Shown: positions 27,666 through 37,464 of the stretch, piece after piece
How positions within the stretch are numbered: the first letter of the stretch is position 1
Layout of the letters: the number at the start of each line of letters is the position of its first letter
Assembly (NCBI RefSeq): GCF_000499785.1
Contig: NZ_HG726026.1
Coordinates: forward strand, 147,282 to 211,281
DNA length: 64,000 bases
Source of the DNA: Bacteroides neonati
Lineage (GTDB): Bacteria > Bacteroidota > Bacteroidia > Bacteroidales > Bacteroidaceae
Reading direction: 5' to 3'
Program-made: the position numbers and the translations under genes
Notes under the pieces: model-generated
What the model was told of the DNA's origin: nothing
The model's input: only the letters and a program-made list of their open reading frames with translations
Database searches by the model: none

Positions 27666-29027
27666 ATGAAAACGATACTGCTGACCGCTCTTTTTTATCT
27701 TCTGTGCGGATATCCTCTAAGCGTATCTGCACAGGTAGCCGAAGCTGATTCCATTGTTCGGTTGCCTCGTTCTGTGTCGTTTCTCAAAAAGACGGGTTGC
27801 TCGCTTGCCGGAGTCGTTGGGGTCAATCTGGCTGTTTGGGGCATAGATCGGTTTATCTGGAGGTCGGACTTCTCAAAGATCAACGCTAACACCATGCAAA
27901 CCAACCTGCATAGCGGCTTTGTGTGGGACAATGATTTGTTCGGTACCAATACCTTTCTTCATCCCTGTCACGGTGCTTTGTATTATCAGATGGCACGTGT
28001 CAACGGCTTTGGCTTTTACGAATCTGTTCCTTTCACCTGTGCCGGAAGTTTGATGTGGGAGTATATCATGGAGAACGAGCAACCCTCTCTCAACGACCTT
28101 ATCAGTACCACGGTGGGCGGTGCAGCCATCGGAGAGGTTGCGTGGAGGCTCTATCACAGACTGTTCAACCGCTCGGACAGGTGTAGAGACAACACTCCCG
28201 TAACCGCCAACTTCAGTCTCGGATGTCAGCTGCTGAAGCCGGAAACGAACAGCCACTACACTCCTTATATGCAACTGGGGGCTCAACTTACCTATAATCC
28301 TACCCGAACGGAGTGCGAGAAACCATACGATTGGTTTGAACTCGATGCCCGGCTGAACATCGGAAGCAACCGCATCTACATCAATCGCTTTCACCTGATC
28401 GCGTTGCTTTGGCATCAAATGCTCAAAGAAACCGATACGAAGGTCCTTGATTGGGGCGTGTATCAGCATTTCGATTACCTCGATTCGCCGGGCAAAGTAT
28501 ATCGCCAAACGCCCTATCGGATGGCTCAGGTAGCTGCTTTGGGGGCGGGAGTTCAATACGACCGTAAGTGGGAGGATGATACGCGTATGCAAGGTAAGTT
28601 TTTCCTGACTGCCGTAGGGCTGGGAGCAAGTGCCTCTGACTACTATTGGGTGGTGAACCGCGATTATAGTTTCGGAAGTGGGTTCAGTACCCGGCTGGAT
28701 TGGAGCGTGGCAAACGAGAGAAACGGATTGCGGGTTCAATCGACGCTGGACTATTATCAGCTTTATACGTGGAAAGGCTATGCCCCCGACAGAAATCTCT
28801 ACGAAGAGAACCTTACCAAACTGGATGTGCAGGGCGATAAGGGTTCGGTGAGCTTTATCGAGTGGGAGACTGCTTTGGGGTATCAGTCAAAAAGCGGCTG
28901 GAACCTGTATCTCGTGCCAGCGTATATTCGTCGTTCGAACCGGTATAAAGCCCGTCCGGACGTGGATTATTCTACTTACGAACTCACGTTGAAGGTAGGT
29001 TATCACTTTCAGCTTCCCGAAAAATGA
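27666..29027 (+). CDS. DUF3943-family outer-membrane protein
   Basis: The 453-residue secreted protein has a signal peptide ending VSAQ. It contains the DUF3943 motif region (FGTNTFLHPCHGALYY, LMWEYIMENEQPSLNDLI, TTVGGAAIGE; about 98-160), followed by alternating beta strands ending in a short polar tail. Family members are probably outer-membrane beta-barrels of unknown function. It diverges from the AlaX-like gene and is followed by a terminator. Confidence 0.8.
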   Translation: MKTILLTALFYLLCGYPLSVSAQVAEADSIVRLPRSVSFLKKTGCSLAGVVGVNLAVWGIDRFIWRSDFSKINANTMQTNLHSGFVWDNDLFGTNTFLHPCHGALYYQMARVNGFGFYESVPFTCAGSLMWEYIMENEQPSLNDLISTTVGGAAIGEVAWRLYHRLFNRSDRCRDNTPVTANFSLGCQLLKPETNSHYTPYMQLGAQLTYNPTRTECEKPYDWFELDARLNIGSNRIYINRFHLIALLWHQMLKETDTKVLDWGVYQHFDYLDSPGKVYRQTPYRMAQVAALGAGVQYDRKWEDDTRMQGKFFLTAVGLGASASDYYWVVNRDYSFGSGFSTRLDWSVANERNGLRVQSTLDYYQLYTWKGYAPDRNLYEENLTKLDVQGDKGSVSFIEWETALGYQSKSGWNLYLVPAYIRRSNRYKARPDVDYSTYELTLKVGYHFQLPEK

Positions 29028-29105
29028 CGCTTCGGAATAGGATTCTCCATACAAGGAACAATCGTATTATGAACCGTCCCATATCACCTTTTGAGGTATG
29101 CAAAT

Positions 29106-29145
29106 AAAGACGGCGGAATAATTGAAAAAGGCCGCCGTCTTTTTC
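29106..29145. terminator. Intrinsic terminator after the DUF3943 gene
   Basis: 11-base perfect arms AAAGACGGCGG and CCGCCGTCTTT around a 15-base A-rich loop, followed by further T. It lies in the 374-base gap 29028-29401. The rest of that gap holds only AT-rich sequence and the promoter box at 29339. Confidence 0.8.
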
Positions 29146-29338
29146 AATTATCCCGCGAGCTTTTTAAAAAAGACCGCGAGGTTTTCTGTGTTCATTCTTG
29201 GCGTTTTTTTTAGTAGCCCCGAATAGATAAACGATATCTCTGAAACCAACAGATTAAAAACCTGCAAGTTGAAGTTGCGAAAGGTGAGTAAATTACATTC
29301 TTTCACAAAAATGAGGGTAGACTTATTAAATAATTCAC

Positions 29339-29346
29339 TAATTTTG
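29339..29346 (+). promoter_or_regulatory. Promoter -7 box for the beta-galactosidase gene
   Basis: TAATTTTG fits TAnnTTTG exactly, 55 bases upstream of the start codon at 29402. No well-spaced -33 TTTG is evident. Confidence 0.5.
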
Positions 29347-29401
29347 TATCAGGCATTTTAAAGGCCTTTTTAGTGAATAACACAATAATAGAATTACACT
29401 T

Positions 29402-31909
29402 ATGATGAAAAGAGTAGAGTTAGCTTTTGTATGGCTAATGTTATCTCCTGTTTTTTTGTTGCTACAAGCACAAGTACGAACCACGCAGACATTTGAAAAA
29501 GATTGGAAGTTTACTCGTCAAGACAGCGAGTCTTTTAGTCGCCCCGCATGCGATGTCAGCCAATGGCAGTCTGTTACCATTCCTCACGATTGGGCTATTT
29601 ACGGGCCTTTCAGTATTCACAACGACAAGCAGAATGTGGCTATCACGCAAGATGGTCAGAAGGAAGCCATGGAGCATGCCGGCCGTACCGGTGGCCTGCC
29701 CTTTGTTGGTGTGGGATGGTATCGCCTCGATTTTGAAGCGCCACAATTTGCCAAAGGCAAAAAGGCTACCTTACTGTTCGACGGTGCGATGAGCCATGCA
29801 CGTGTTTACATCAATGGGCAAGAGGCCGGTTACTGGCCCTACGGTTACAACAGCTTCCAGATCGATGCCACCCCTTATTTGAAAGTGGGAGAGAAGAACT
29901 CACTGGCTGTTCGTTTGGAAAACGATACCGAGTCGTCGCGCTGGTATCCCGGAGCAGGGTTGTACCGCAATGTGCACCTTATCATCAACGAAGAGGCTCA
30001 CATACCTACTTGGGGAACCCAGTTGACTACGCCCGTGGTGAAAGCCGACTATGCCAAGGTAGATCTGAAAACATCGTTTGTCGTACCCGCCGGAAAGAGC
30101 TTTGATGCCTACCGCATTGTTACCCAAATTACCGATAAAGCCGGCAAGGTACTGGCTACGAACGAGCAGAAAGGAACTGCGTTCGACGACAATCGCTTTG
30201 ACCAGACGCTGGTGGTTGAACGCCCTGCTTTGTGGAGCCCCGAATCGCCAACACTCTATACCGCCGTATCTAAAGTGTACGAAGGCAATACGCTGAAAGA
30301 CGAATATACAACCTCTTTCGGTATTCGTACCATCGAAATTATTCCCAACGAGGGCTTCTTCCTCAACGGAAAGAAAACCGTATTCAAAGGCGTGTGCAAT
30401 CACCACGACTTAGGCCCCTTGGGTGGAATTGCCAATGATGCAGGCATCCGTCGCCAAATCCGTATTCTTAAAGAGATGGGTTGTAATGCCATCCGTACCT
30501 CGCACAATATGCCAGCCCCCGAGCTGATTCGTGCCTGCGATGAGATGGGTATGATGGTTATGGCCGAATCATTCGACGAATGGAAGGGCGCGAAGTTGCA
30601 GAACGGTTACCACAAGGTGTTTGACGAATGGGCAGAGAAGGACTTGGTGAACCTGATACATAACTACCGCAACAACCCGAGTGTGGTGATGTGGTGCATC
30701 GGCAACGAAGTGCCCGACCAATGGAACGGTGATCGCGGTCCGAAACTCTCTCGCTATCTGCAAGACATCTGTCACCGCGAAGACCCTACACGCCCCGTTA
30801 CACAGGGTATGGATGCTCCCGATGCAGTTGTAAACAACAACATGGCGGCCATCATGGACGTAGCCGGATTCAACTATCGCCCTCATAAATATCAGGAAAA
30901 CTATAAGAAGCTGCCTCAGCAGATTATTCTCGGTAGCGAAACCGCCTCTACGGTTAGCTCGCGTGGGGTTTATAAATTCCCCGTTGCCCGTCTGTCTATG
31001 CAGAAATATGACGATCATCAATCCTCTTCGTACGACGTAGAACACTGTGGATGGTCGAACCTGCCCGAAGACGATTTCATTCAGCACGAAGACCTGCCTT
31101 ACTGCATCGGCGAATTTGTATGGACAGGCTTTGATTATCTGGGCGAACCCACACCGTATTATACCAACTGGCCCAGCCACTCTTCTCTGTTCGGTATCAT
31201 CGACCTGGCAGGCTTGCCCAAAGACCGTTATTACCTCTATCGCAGCCATTGGAACAAGGACGAAGAGACCTTGCACATCCTGCCTCACTGGAACTGGGAA
31301 GGTCGCGAAGGTCAGGTAACCCCCGTGTTTGTGTACACCAACCACCCCAGCGCAGAGCTTTTCATCAATGGCAAGAGTCAGGGAAAACGTACCAAAGATC
31401 TTTCTGTCAACGTAAACAACAGCGGCGACTCCCTTTCGGTAGCTCAACTCAAACGTCAGAAACGCTATCGCCTGATGTGGATGGATACGAAGTACGAACC
31501 GGGCACAGTCAAAGTGGTTGCTTACGACAAAGACGGTAAAGCAGTAGCCGAGACAGAGGTGCATACCGCCGGAAAACCCGATCATATCGAGTTGATACCC
31601 GATCGCAGCGTGATTGCAGCCGATGGCAAAGACCTTTCGTTCTTTACCGTAAAGGTAGTCGACAAGCATGGTAACCTTTGTCCGAATGCCTCGAATGAGA
31701 TCAGCTTCAAGGTGAAAGGCGAAGGAAGCTATCGGGCAGGAGCAAACGGAAACCCCGCCTCGTTGGAATCGTTCCAAACACCGAAGATGAAAGTATTCAG
31801 TGGCATGATGACCGCCATTGTGCAATCGACCGAAAAAGGTGGAAAAATTACGCTGGAGGCAACAGCCAAAGGGTTAAAGAAAGGAGTAATGACAATAGAG
31901 AGTAAGTAA
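29402..31909 (+). CDS. Beta-galactosidase-type glycoside hydrolase (GH2)
   Basis: The 835-residue secreted protein has a signal peptide ending LLQAQ, a sugar-binding jelly roll, an Ig-like domain, a TIM barrel and C-terminal DUF4982/Ig-like domains. The acid/base Glu is in WCIGNEVP (E436) and the nucleophile Glu in YCIGEFVWTGFDY (E571). It probably removes terminal beta-galactose; GH2 subfamilies also include glucuronidases, so the sugar is not certain. It is monocistronic, with its own promoter and terminator, and could add the galactose-removing step missing from the sialoglycan locus. Confidence 0.9.
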   Translation: MMKRVELAFVWLMLSPVFLLLQAQVRTTQTFEKDWKFTRQDSESFSRPACDVSQWQSVTIPHDWAIYGPFSIHNDKQNVAITQDGQKEAMEHAGRTGGLPFVGVGWYRLDFEAPQFAKGKKATLLFDGAMSHARVYINGQEAGYWPYGYNSFQIDATPYLKVGEKNSLAVRLENDTESSRWYPGAGLYRNVHLIINEEAHIPTWGTQLTTPVVKADYAKVDLKTSFVVPAGKSFDAYRIVTQITDKAGKVLATNEQKGTAFDDNRFDQTLVVERPALWSPESPTLYTAVSKVYEGNTLKDEYTTSFGIRTIEIIPNEGFFLNGKKTVFKGVCNHHDLGPLGGIANDAGIRRQIRILKEMGCNAIRTSHNMPAPELIRACDEMGMMVMAESFDEWKGAKLQNGYHKVFDEWAEKDLVNLIHNYRNNPSVVMWCIGNEVPDQWNGDRGPKLSRYLQDICHREDPTRPVTQGMDAPDAVVNNNMAAIMDVAGFNYRPHKYQENYKKLPQQIILGSETASTVSSRGVYKFPVARLSMQKYDDHQSSSYDVEHCGWSNLPEDDFIQHEDLPYCIGEFVWTGFDYLGEPTPYYTNWPSHSSLFGIIDLAGLPKDRYYLYRSHWNKDEETLHILPHWNWEGREGQVTPVFVYTNHPSAELFINGKSQGKRTKDLSVNVNNSGDSLSVAQLKRQKRYRLMWMDTKYEPGTVKVVAYDKDGKAVAETEVHTAGKPDHIELIPDRSVIAADGKDLSFFTVKVVDKHGNLCPNASNEISFKVKGEGSYRAGANGNPASLESFQTPKMKVFSGMMTAIVQSTEKGGKITLEATAKGLKKGVMTIESK

Positions 31910-31959
31910 AGCCCGCTCTTCGGATAGCGGAGAATCTCTCTTGATAATGAATAGCTCAG

Positions 31960-31993
31960 GCGCTTGTGGAACCTCTTCCACAGGCGCTTTTCT
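31960..31993 (+). terminator. Terminator after the beta-galactosidase gene
   Basis: 11-base arms GCGCTTGTGGA and TCCACAGGCGC (one G-T pair) around a six-base loop, followed by TTTTCTTT. Confidence 0.8.
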
Positions 31994-32014
31994 TTGTCGT
32001 AGCTGACTTATGGG

Positions 32015-32079
32015 CAAAAAAAAGGAGCAACGCCTTGCTCCAACCTTTGTTAACCTTAAATCTAATACTATGAAAAACA
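32015..32079 (-). ncRNA. Candidate small RNA in the uvrB/beta-galactosidase gap
   Basis: On the minus strand a near-ideal promoter (32085-32115) is followed by about 65 bases ending in a GGAGCAA/TTGCTCC hairpin (32024-32041) and an eight-base U-tract. No protein is encoded. The middle segment (CATAGTATTAGATTTAAGGT) resembles an intergenic sequence I recall as recurrent in Bacteroides genomes; that part is memory, not shown here. Function is unknown. Confidence 0.55.
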
Positions 32080-32084
32080 CAGTG

Positions 32085-32115
32085 CAAAGATACGGGTTTT
32101 CGAGAAACTTGCAAA
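32085..32115 (-). promoter_or_regulatory. Complete Bacteroidota-type promoter
   Basis: Minus-strand TTTG (32112-32115), a 19-base spacer, then TATCTTTG (32085-32092). This is the ideal -33/-7 arrangement. It faces leftward, away from uvrB, into the candidate small RNA. Confidence 0.7.
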
Positions 32116-32192
32116 TTCTAATCTATTAAAAAGATGTTTTATAACATTGATTAATACTTTGCTATTCGAATTATATGTTTATTAAATGTTTT

Positions 32193-34226
32193 TTATCCCC
32201 ACTTTTCTTTCATTAAATCTTCGAGCTTTAATAGTTCGTCTCGATACTGTGCAGCCTCGATAAACTCAAGTTTCTTGGCAGCCTCCTGCATCATCTTGCG
32301 GGTACGGTCAATGCTCTTTTGCATCTGTGGCTTACTCATGTATTGTACAATCGGATCGGCCGCCACATTGCTGCCCGTTGGCTCAATATAGGCGTGCGAC
32401 TCTTGACGCAGTTCTTCCAGTTCCTTATTGCTTCCGCCAAATACGGCCAGGTTGCGTGCTTTGATAATCTGCTGCGGGGTGATGCCGTGCTCTTCGTTGT
32501 ATGCCAACTGCTTCTCGCGGCGGCGGTTGGTTTCATCAATGGTTTTCTTCATGCTGTCGGTTATGCGGTCGGCATACATGATTACTTTGCCGTTGACGTT
32601 TCGGGCAGCACGTCCCGCCGTTTGTGTGAGTGATCGGTGGGAGCGGAGGAAACCCTCTTTGTCGGCATCGAGTATTGCTACTAGTGATACTTCGGGTAGG
32701 TCGAGCCCTTCGCGCAGCAGGTTTACACCGATCAGTACATCGTATACTCCTTGTCTCAAATCGTCCATGATCTGAATACGTTCCAGCGTGTCTACATCGC
32801 TGTGGATGTAGTTACAACGCACGTTATTGTTCAAAAGATACTCAGTCAGTTCCTCTGCCATGCGTTTGGTTAACGTGGTAATCAGGGTGCGCTCGCCTTT
32901 CTCGATGCGGAGCTGAATCTCTTCCATCAGGTCATCGATCTGGTTGAGGCTCGGACGCACTTCGATAACGGGATCGAGTAGTCCCGTCGGACGGATCACC
33001 TGCTCTACAATCACTCCTTCACTTTGCGCCAGCTCATAATCGGCAGGGGTGGCGCTCACGTAAATCACCTGCTTGGCCATCTCTTCAAATTCGTCGAACT
33101 TCAACGGACGGTTGTCCATGGCTGCGGGCAAGCGGAAGCCATATTCCACCAGATTGATCTTGCGTGCCCGGTCGCCACCATACATGGCGCGCACTTGCGG
33201 TATGCTTACGTGGCTCTCGTCGATCACGATGAGAAAGTCGTCCGGAAAGAAGTCGAGCAAGCAGTAAGGACGCGTACCTGCTGCACGACCATCGAAATAG
33301 CGCGAATAATTCTCAATGCCCGAACAGTGCCCGAGCTCGCGAATCATCTCCATATCATAGGTTACCCGCTCATAAAGTCGCTTCGCTTCATACTCCTTGC
33401 CGATCGATTCAAGGAAGGCGACTTGCTTGGTCAGGTCATCTTCAATCATGTGAATGGCACGTATGGTTGCCTCTTTGGTAGTCATGAACAGATTGGCGGG
33501 ATAGATTTTATAGGCTTCGAACGGAGCGATGGTTACACCCGAAACGGGGTCTACCTCTTCGATACCATCAATCTCGTCGCCCCAGAAGCTAACCCGCAGC
33601 AGGTGATCGGAATAGGCCAGGTAGATATCGACCGTATCTCCCTTGACCCGGAAGTTGCCTCGGTTGAGATCAATATCGTTACGTACGTAGAGGCTATCGA
33701 CCAATCGGCGCAGAAAAACATTGCGGTCGAGCATACGTCCGCGTTGCACTTCGATTACATTCTCGTAGAAGTCAGCCGGGTTGCCCATACCATAAATACA
33801 CGATACCGACGATACTACTACTACATCCTTGCGTCCTGATAAGAGGGCCGAAGTGGCTGCCAGTCTTAGTTTATCGATTTCATCATTGATGGCGAGGTCT
33901 TTTTCAATATATGTGTCCGAACCCGGAAGGTAAGCCTCCGGTTGATAGTAATCGTAATACGAAACGTAATATTCAACAGCATTGTTAGGGAAGAACCCTT
34001 TAAACTCGCTGTAAAGCTGTGCGGCTAATGTTTTGTTGTGACTCAGGATGAGTGTCGGCTTATTGACATTAGCAATGACGTTGGCAATGGTAAAGGTTTT
34101 TCCGGAACCGGTTACGCCCAATAAGGTTTGGGCAGGAACGCCCTCTTGCACACCTTCGGTAAGTTGCGCTATGGCTTCGGGCTGGTCGCCGGTAGGCTTA
34201 TAGGCGGATATTAGGTCAAAATTCAT
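32193..34226 (-). CDS. uvrB: UvrABC excinuclease subunit B
   Basis: The 677-residue protein has the helicase-like core: Walker A GVTGSGKTF (about 39-47), the beta-hairpin region YYDYYQPEAYLP, DEAD-like motif DESHVSIPQ, motif VI QTAGRAARN, and the C-terminal UVR motif (KKLEFIEAAQYRDELLKLED) that binds UvrC. UvrB verifies damage handed over by UvrA and recruits UvrC in nucleotide excision repair. The length is normal. It diverges from paaK; uvrA is encoded about 6.5 kb away. Confidence 0.98.
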   Translation of the reverse strand: MNFDLISAYKPTGDQPEAIAQLTEGVQEGVPAQTLLGVTGSGKTFTIANVIANVNKPTLILSHNKTLAAQLYSEFKGFFPNNAVEYYVSYYDYYQPEAYLPGSDTYIEKDLAINDEIDKLRLAATSALLSGRKDVVVVSSVSCIYGMGNPADFYENVIEVQRGRMLDRNVFLRRLVDSLYVRNDIDLNRGNFRVKGDTVDIYLAYSDHLLRVSFWGDEIDGIEEVDPVSGVTIAPFEAYKIYPANLFMTTKEATIRAIHMIEDDLTKQVAFLESIGKEYEAKRLYERVTYDMEMIRELGHCSGIENYSRYFDGRAAGTRPYCLLDFFPDDFLIVIDESHVSIPQVRAMYGGDRARKINLVEYGFRLPAAMDNRPLKFDEFEEMAKQVIYVSATPADYELAQSEGVIVEQVIRPTGLLDPVIEVRPSLNQIDDLMEEIQLRIEKGERTLITTLTKRMAEELTEYLLNNNVRCNYIHSDVDTLERIQIMDDLRQGVYDVLIGVNLLREGLDLPEVSLVAILDADKEGFLRSHRSLTQTAGRAARNVNGKVIMYADRITDSMKKTIDETNRRREKQLAYNEEHGITPQQIIKARNLAVFGGSNKELEELRQESHAYIEPTGSNVAADPIVQYMSKPQMQKSIDRTRKMMQEAAKKLEFIEAAQYRDELLKLEDLMKEKWG

Positions 34227-34361
34227 ATTCTACTATTAATGTGACGGCAATATTCGGCAAAATAGTTGAGAAAAACAAATCATTTTTTGAAATAAATCCT
34301 TTACTTTGCAACAGTTTATTACAAAACGCAGATTAATACAAATAAAAATATAGCGAAAAAC

Positions 34362-35660
34362 ATGATTTGGAATGAAAGTATCGAATGCATGGACCGCGAA
34401 AGTCTTCGCAAGATTCAAGGCATACGACTCCGTAAAATTGTAGAACACGTTTATCACAACACTCCCTTCTATCGCAAGAAAATGCAAGAGTTAGGGCTCA
34501 CTCCCGAGGATATCAATAGCATTGACGATATTGTGAAGCTGCCGTTTACCACCAAGTATGACTTAAGAGATAACTATCCCTTCGGACTCTGTGCAGTGCC
34601 GATGAGTCAGATTGTGCGCATTCATGCCTCTTCGGGAACAACGGGCAAGCCTACCGTTGTGGGGTATACACGTAAGGATTTGGCTTCGTGGACGGAGTGT
34701 TTGTCTCGTGCTTTTACCGCTTATGGAGCCACTAGCAGCGATATGTTCCAGATCTCTTATGGCTATGGATTGTTTACCGGTGGGTTGGGTGCGCATGCAG
34801 GTGCCGAGAGTATTGGTGCTTCCGTGATTCCAATGTCAAGCGGTAATACGGAGAAGCAGATCACCCTGATGCACGACTTTGGCTCTACGGTACTCTGTTG
34901 CACTCCTTCGTACGCACTTTATCTGGCCGATACCATTAAAGATTCCGGACTTCCGCGCGAAGACTTCAAGCTAAAGATCGGTGCCTTTGGTGCCGAACCT
35001 TGGACAGAGAGCATGCGCAAAGAGATTGAAGAGAAGTTGGGGGTCAAAGCCTTCGATATTTACGGATTGAGTGAAATAGCCGGACCGGGTGTGGGCTATG
35101 AATGCGAATGTCAGCAAGGCACACACTTGAACGAAGACCATTACTTCCCTGAGATTGTCGATCCGTTTACGTTGCAACCCGTAGAGCCCGGACAAACGGG
35201 CGAACTGGTCTTTACGCATCTCACCAAAGAAGGAATGCCTTTGTTGCGCTATCGTACAAAAGACCTTACTTCGCTTCATTATGACACCTGTTCTTGCGGT
35301 CGTACGTTGGTACGGATGGATCGAATCTTGGGTCGTAGTGACGATATGCTGATCATTCGTGGCGTCAACGTATTCCCTACTCAGATCGAATCGGTTATTC
35401 TCGAGATGCCCGAGTTTGAACCGCACTATCTGCTTACCATTGATCGCAAAAACAATACCGATACGATGGAACTGAAGGTAGAAGTACGTGCTGATTGCTA
35501 TTCCGACGAAATCAATAAGATGGTCGCATTGAAGAAAAAGCTGGTTGGTCGCCTACAGAGTGTACTTGGCTTGGGAGTCGATGTGAAGCTGGTCGAACCA
35601 CGTAGTATCGAACGCAGTACCGGCAAAGCCAAGCGTGTTATTGATAATAGAAAACTATAA
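34362..35660 (+). CDS. paaK: Phenylacetate-CoA ligase family protein
   Basis: The 432-residue AMP-forming ligase has the adenylate motif HASSGTTGKPTVVGY (near 87-101), YGLSEIAGPG and a C-terminal domain with GRSDDMLIIRGVNVFP. It makes CoA thioesters of aryl acids such as phenylacetate. In gut anaerobes it often works with indolepyruvate:ferredoxin oxidoreductases in aromatic amino acid metabolism; those genes are not here. The next gene, an ACT-domain protein, lies 27 bases downstream and is probably co-transcribed. Confidence 0.93.
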   Translation: MIWNESIECMDRESLRKIQGIRLRKIVEHVYHNTPFYRKKMQELGLTPEDINSIDDIVKLPFTTKYDLRDNYPFGLCAVPMSQIVRIHASSGTTGKPTVVGYTRKDLASWTECLSRAFTAYGATSSDMFQISYGYGLFTGGLGAHAGAESIGASVIPMSSGNTEKQITLMHDFGSTVLCCTPSYALYLADTIKDSGLPREDFKLKIGAFGAEPWTESMRKEIEEKLGVKAFDIYGLSEIAGPGVGYECECQQGTHLNEDHYFPEIVDPFTLQPVEPGQTGELVFTHLTKEGMPLLRYRTKDLTSLHYDTCSCGRTLVRMDRILGRSDDMLIIRGVNVFPTQIESVILEMPEFEPHYLLTIDRKNNTDTMELKVEVRADCYSDEINKMVALKKKLVGRLQSVLGLGVDVKLVEPRSIERSTGKAKRVIDNRKL

Positions 35661-35687
35661 ATAATTACTAACCAATCAATCCTAATT

Positions 35688-36113
35688 ATGGTAGCAAAAC
35701 AACTTTCTATCTTTTTAGAAAACAAATCTGGTCGTTTAACGGAAGTGACTGAGGTGTTAGCGAAAGAAGGTATCAACCTTTCTGCTCTTTGTATTGCCGA
35801 AAATGCTGATTTTGGTATTTTGCGTGGTATCGTATCCGACCCGGATAAAGCATACAAAGCTTTGAAGGAAAATCATTTTGCAGTCAACATAACCGATGTG
35901 ATCGGTATTAGCTGTCCCAATGTTCCCGGCGCATTAGCCAAAGTGTTGGGCTATTTATCCAGCGAAGGTGTGTTTATTGAATACATGTATTCTTTTGCAA
36001 ATAATAGTACAGCCAATGTGGTGATTCGCCCCAACGACATGGAAAACTGTATTCGTGTATTGAAAGAGAAAAAGATCGATTTGCTTGCTGCAAGCGAACT
36101 TTATAAGCTGTAA
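35688..36113 (+). CDS. Tandem ACT-domain protein
   Basis: The 141-residue protein has two ACT domains: residues ~1-70 (SIFLENKSGRLTEVTEVLA) and ~72-141 (GISCPNVPGALAKVLGYLS). ACT domains bind amino acids as regulators. This gene commonly follows a phenylacetate-CoA ligase gene, so it probably senses an aromatic or branched-chain amino acid linked to that pathway. There is no catalytic domain. Confidence 0.88.
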   Translation: MVAKQLSIFLENKSGRLTEVTEVLAKEGINLSALCIAENADFGILRGIVSDPDKAYKALKENHFAVNITDVIGISCPNVPGALAKVLGYLSSEGVFIEYMYSFANNSTANVVIRPNDMENCIRVLKEKKIDLLAASELYKL

Positions 36114-36253
36114 CAGGCAAAAATATTGATTTTCAATACGGATAAAGAGGTTGTATGCCCTGTTTCTGTTTTATTTAACGACCCAAGAAACAAGGTGATA
36201 CACTCCATTGTCCGTAGGGAATACTGTTTTTTTGTATTAAAGAACGTTGATTA

Positions 36254-36285
36254 ATTGGTTTATTCGGTGCGAATCAGTAAATTTG
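36254..36285 (+). promoter_or_regulatory. Promoter of the bamD-omega operon
   Basis: ATTG (36254-36257), a 20-base spacer, then TAAATTTG (36278-36285), an exact -7 match. It lies 18 bases before the bamD start, which implies a very short leader. Confidence 0.6.
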
Positions 36286-36303
36286 CACACTATTTAAAAT
36301 AAG

Positions 36304-37113
36304 ATGAAGAAGAATATCATTATAACTCTGCTTGTAGCCCTTGTTTTATCCTCGTGTGGCGAGTATAATAAGATACTGAAAAGCACTGATTACGAATACA
36401 AGTATGAAGCGGCTAAAAACTACTTTGCCAAAGGTCAGTATGGCAAATCGGCTACATTGCTGAACGAATTGATTACCATTTTAAAAGGTACTGATAAGGC
36501 CGAAGAATCCTTGTATATGTTAGCGATGAGCTATTACAATCAAAAGGACTACTCTACGGCTGCTCAATCGTTTATTACCTATTTTAATACGTATCCTCGT
36601 GGTACATTTGCCGAATTATCCCGTTTTCATGCCGGTAAGGCCTTGTTTCTGGATACACCGGAGGCTCGTTTAGACCAATCCGGAACCTATTCGGCCATAC
36701 AGCAACTGCAAATGTTTCTTGAGTACTATCCCGGAAGTGATAAGAAGCAAGAAGCACAGGATATGATTTTCGCTCTTCAGGATAAATTGGTGTTGAAAGA
36801 GTTCCTTTCGGCCAAACTATATTATAACCTGGGCAATTATATGGGAGCGAACAATTATCTCTCTTGTGTAATTACTGCACAGAATGCATTGAGAGATTAT
36901 CCTTATACGCATTATCGTGAAGATTTATCGATCATGGTGCTTCGGGCCAAATATGAAATGGCATTGAACAGTACAGAAGACAAACGGGCAGAACGCTATC
37001 GCGAAACAATTGATGAATATTATGTGTTTAAGAATGAGTTTCCCGAAAGTAAATATATGAAAGATGCCGAGCGAATATTCAAAGCATCTTCAGATTATGT
37101 AACTAAAGATTAA
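36304..37113 (+). CDS. bamD: Outer-membrane protein assembly factor BamD
   Basis: The 269-residue lipoprotein (lipobox LVLSSC, near 18) has tandem TPR-like helices: YEAAKNYFAKGQYGKSATLL, EESLYMLAMSYYNQKDYSTA and FPESKYMKDAERIF. BamD is the essential lipoprotein of the BAM complex that inserts beta-barrel proteins. It is followed 15 bases later by the omega-like gene, an arrangement commonly found in Bacteroides. Confidence 0.93.
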   Translation: MKKNIIITLLVALVLSSCGEYNKILKSTDYEYKYEAAKNYFAKGQYGKSATLLNELITILKGTDKAEESLYMLAMSYYNQKDYSTAAQSFITYFNTYPRGTFAELSRFHAGKALFLDTPEARLDQSGTYSAIQQLQMFLEYYPGSDKKQEAQDMIFALQDKLVLKEFLSAKLYYNLGNYMGANNYLSCVITAQNALRDYPYTHYREDLSIMVLRAKYEMALNSTEDKRAERYRETIDEYYVFKNEFPESKYMKDAERIFKASSDYVTKD

Positions 37114-37128
37114 ATTATAAATAGATTT

Positions 37129-37464
37129 ATGGATTACAAAAAAACAAATGCTCCGTCGAATACTATTACTCGTGACATGATGGACTTATGTGCTGACACC
37201 GGTAATATCTACGAGACTGTTTCTATCATTGGTAAGCGTGCCAATCAAATTAGTGTAGAAATCAAAAGTGATCTTTCTAAGAAGCTTGCTGAGTTTGCCT
37301 CGTACAACGACAACCTCGAAGAAGTATTTGAGAACAGAGAACAGATTGAGATTTCTCGTTATTATGAGAAATTACCTAAACCGGATCTGATCGCTGCACA
37401 AGAATATGTAGAAGGAAAGATTTATTATAGAAACCCGGCAAAGGAAAAAGAGAAATTGCAGTAA
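37129..37464 (+). CDS. RNA polymerase omega-like (Rpb6 family) subunit
   Basis: The 111-residue protein has the Rpb6/omega core (TGNIYETVSIIGKRANQISVEIK) near residues 25-50, and a C-terminal extension. Omega helps assemble and stabilise RNA polymerase. The position between bamD and a DUF4293 gene supports the call. Confidence 0.82.
   Translation: MDYKKTNAPSNTITRDMMDLCADTGNIYETVSIIGKRANQISVEIKSDLSKKLAEFASYNDNLEEVFENREQIEISRYYEKLPKPDLIAAQEYVEGKIYYRNPAKEKEKLQ

Noticed and set aside
30569..31825. A 418-codon open frame on the minus strand
   Set aside because: It lies wholly antisense to the GH2 beta-galactosidase, whose catalytic motifs and length are convincing; the minus-strand protein matches no domain.
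32071..32130. A short plus-strand ATG frame (MKNTVQRYGFSRN)
   Set aside because: It is antisense to a complete minus-strand promoter and to the candidate small RNA, and it has no homology or ribosome site that I can see.
33024..33839. A 271-codon plus-strand frame
   Set aside because: It is antisense to uvrB and has no recognisable domain; it is a shadow of the conserved gene.
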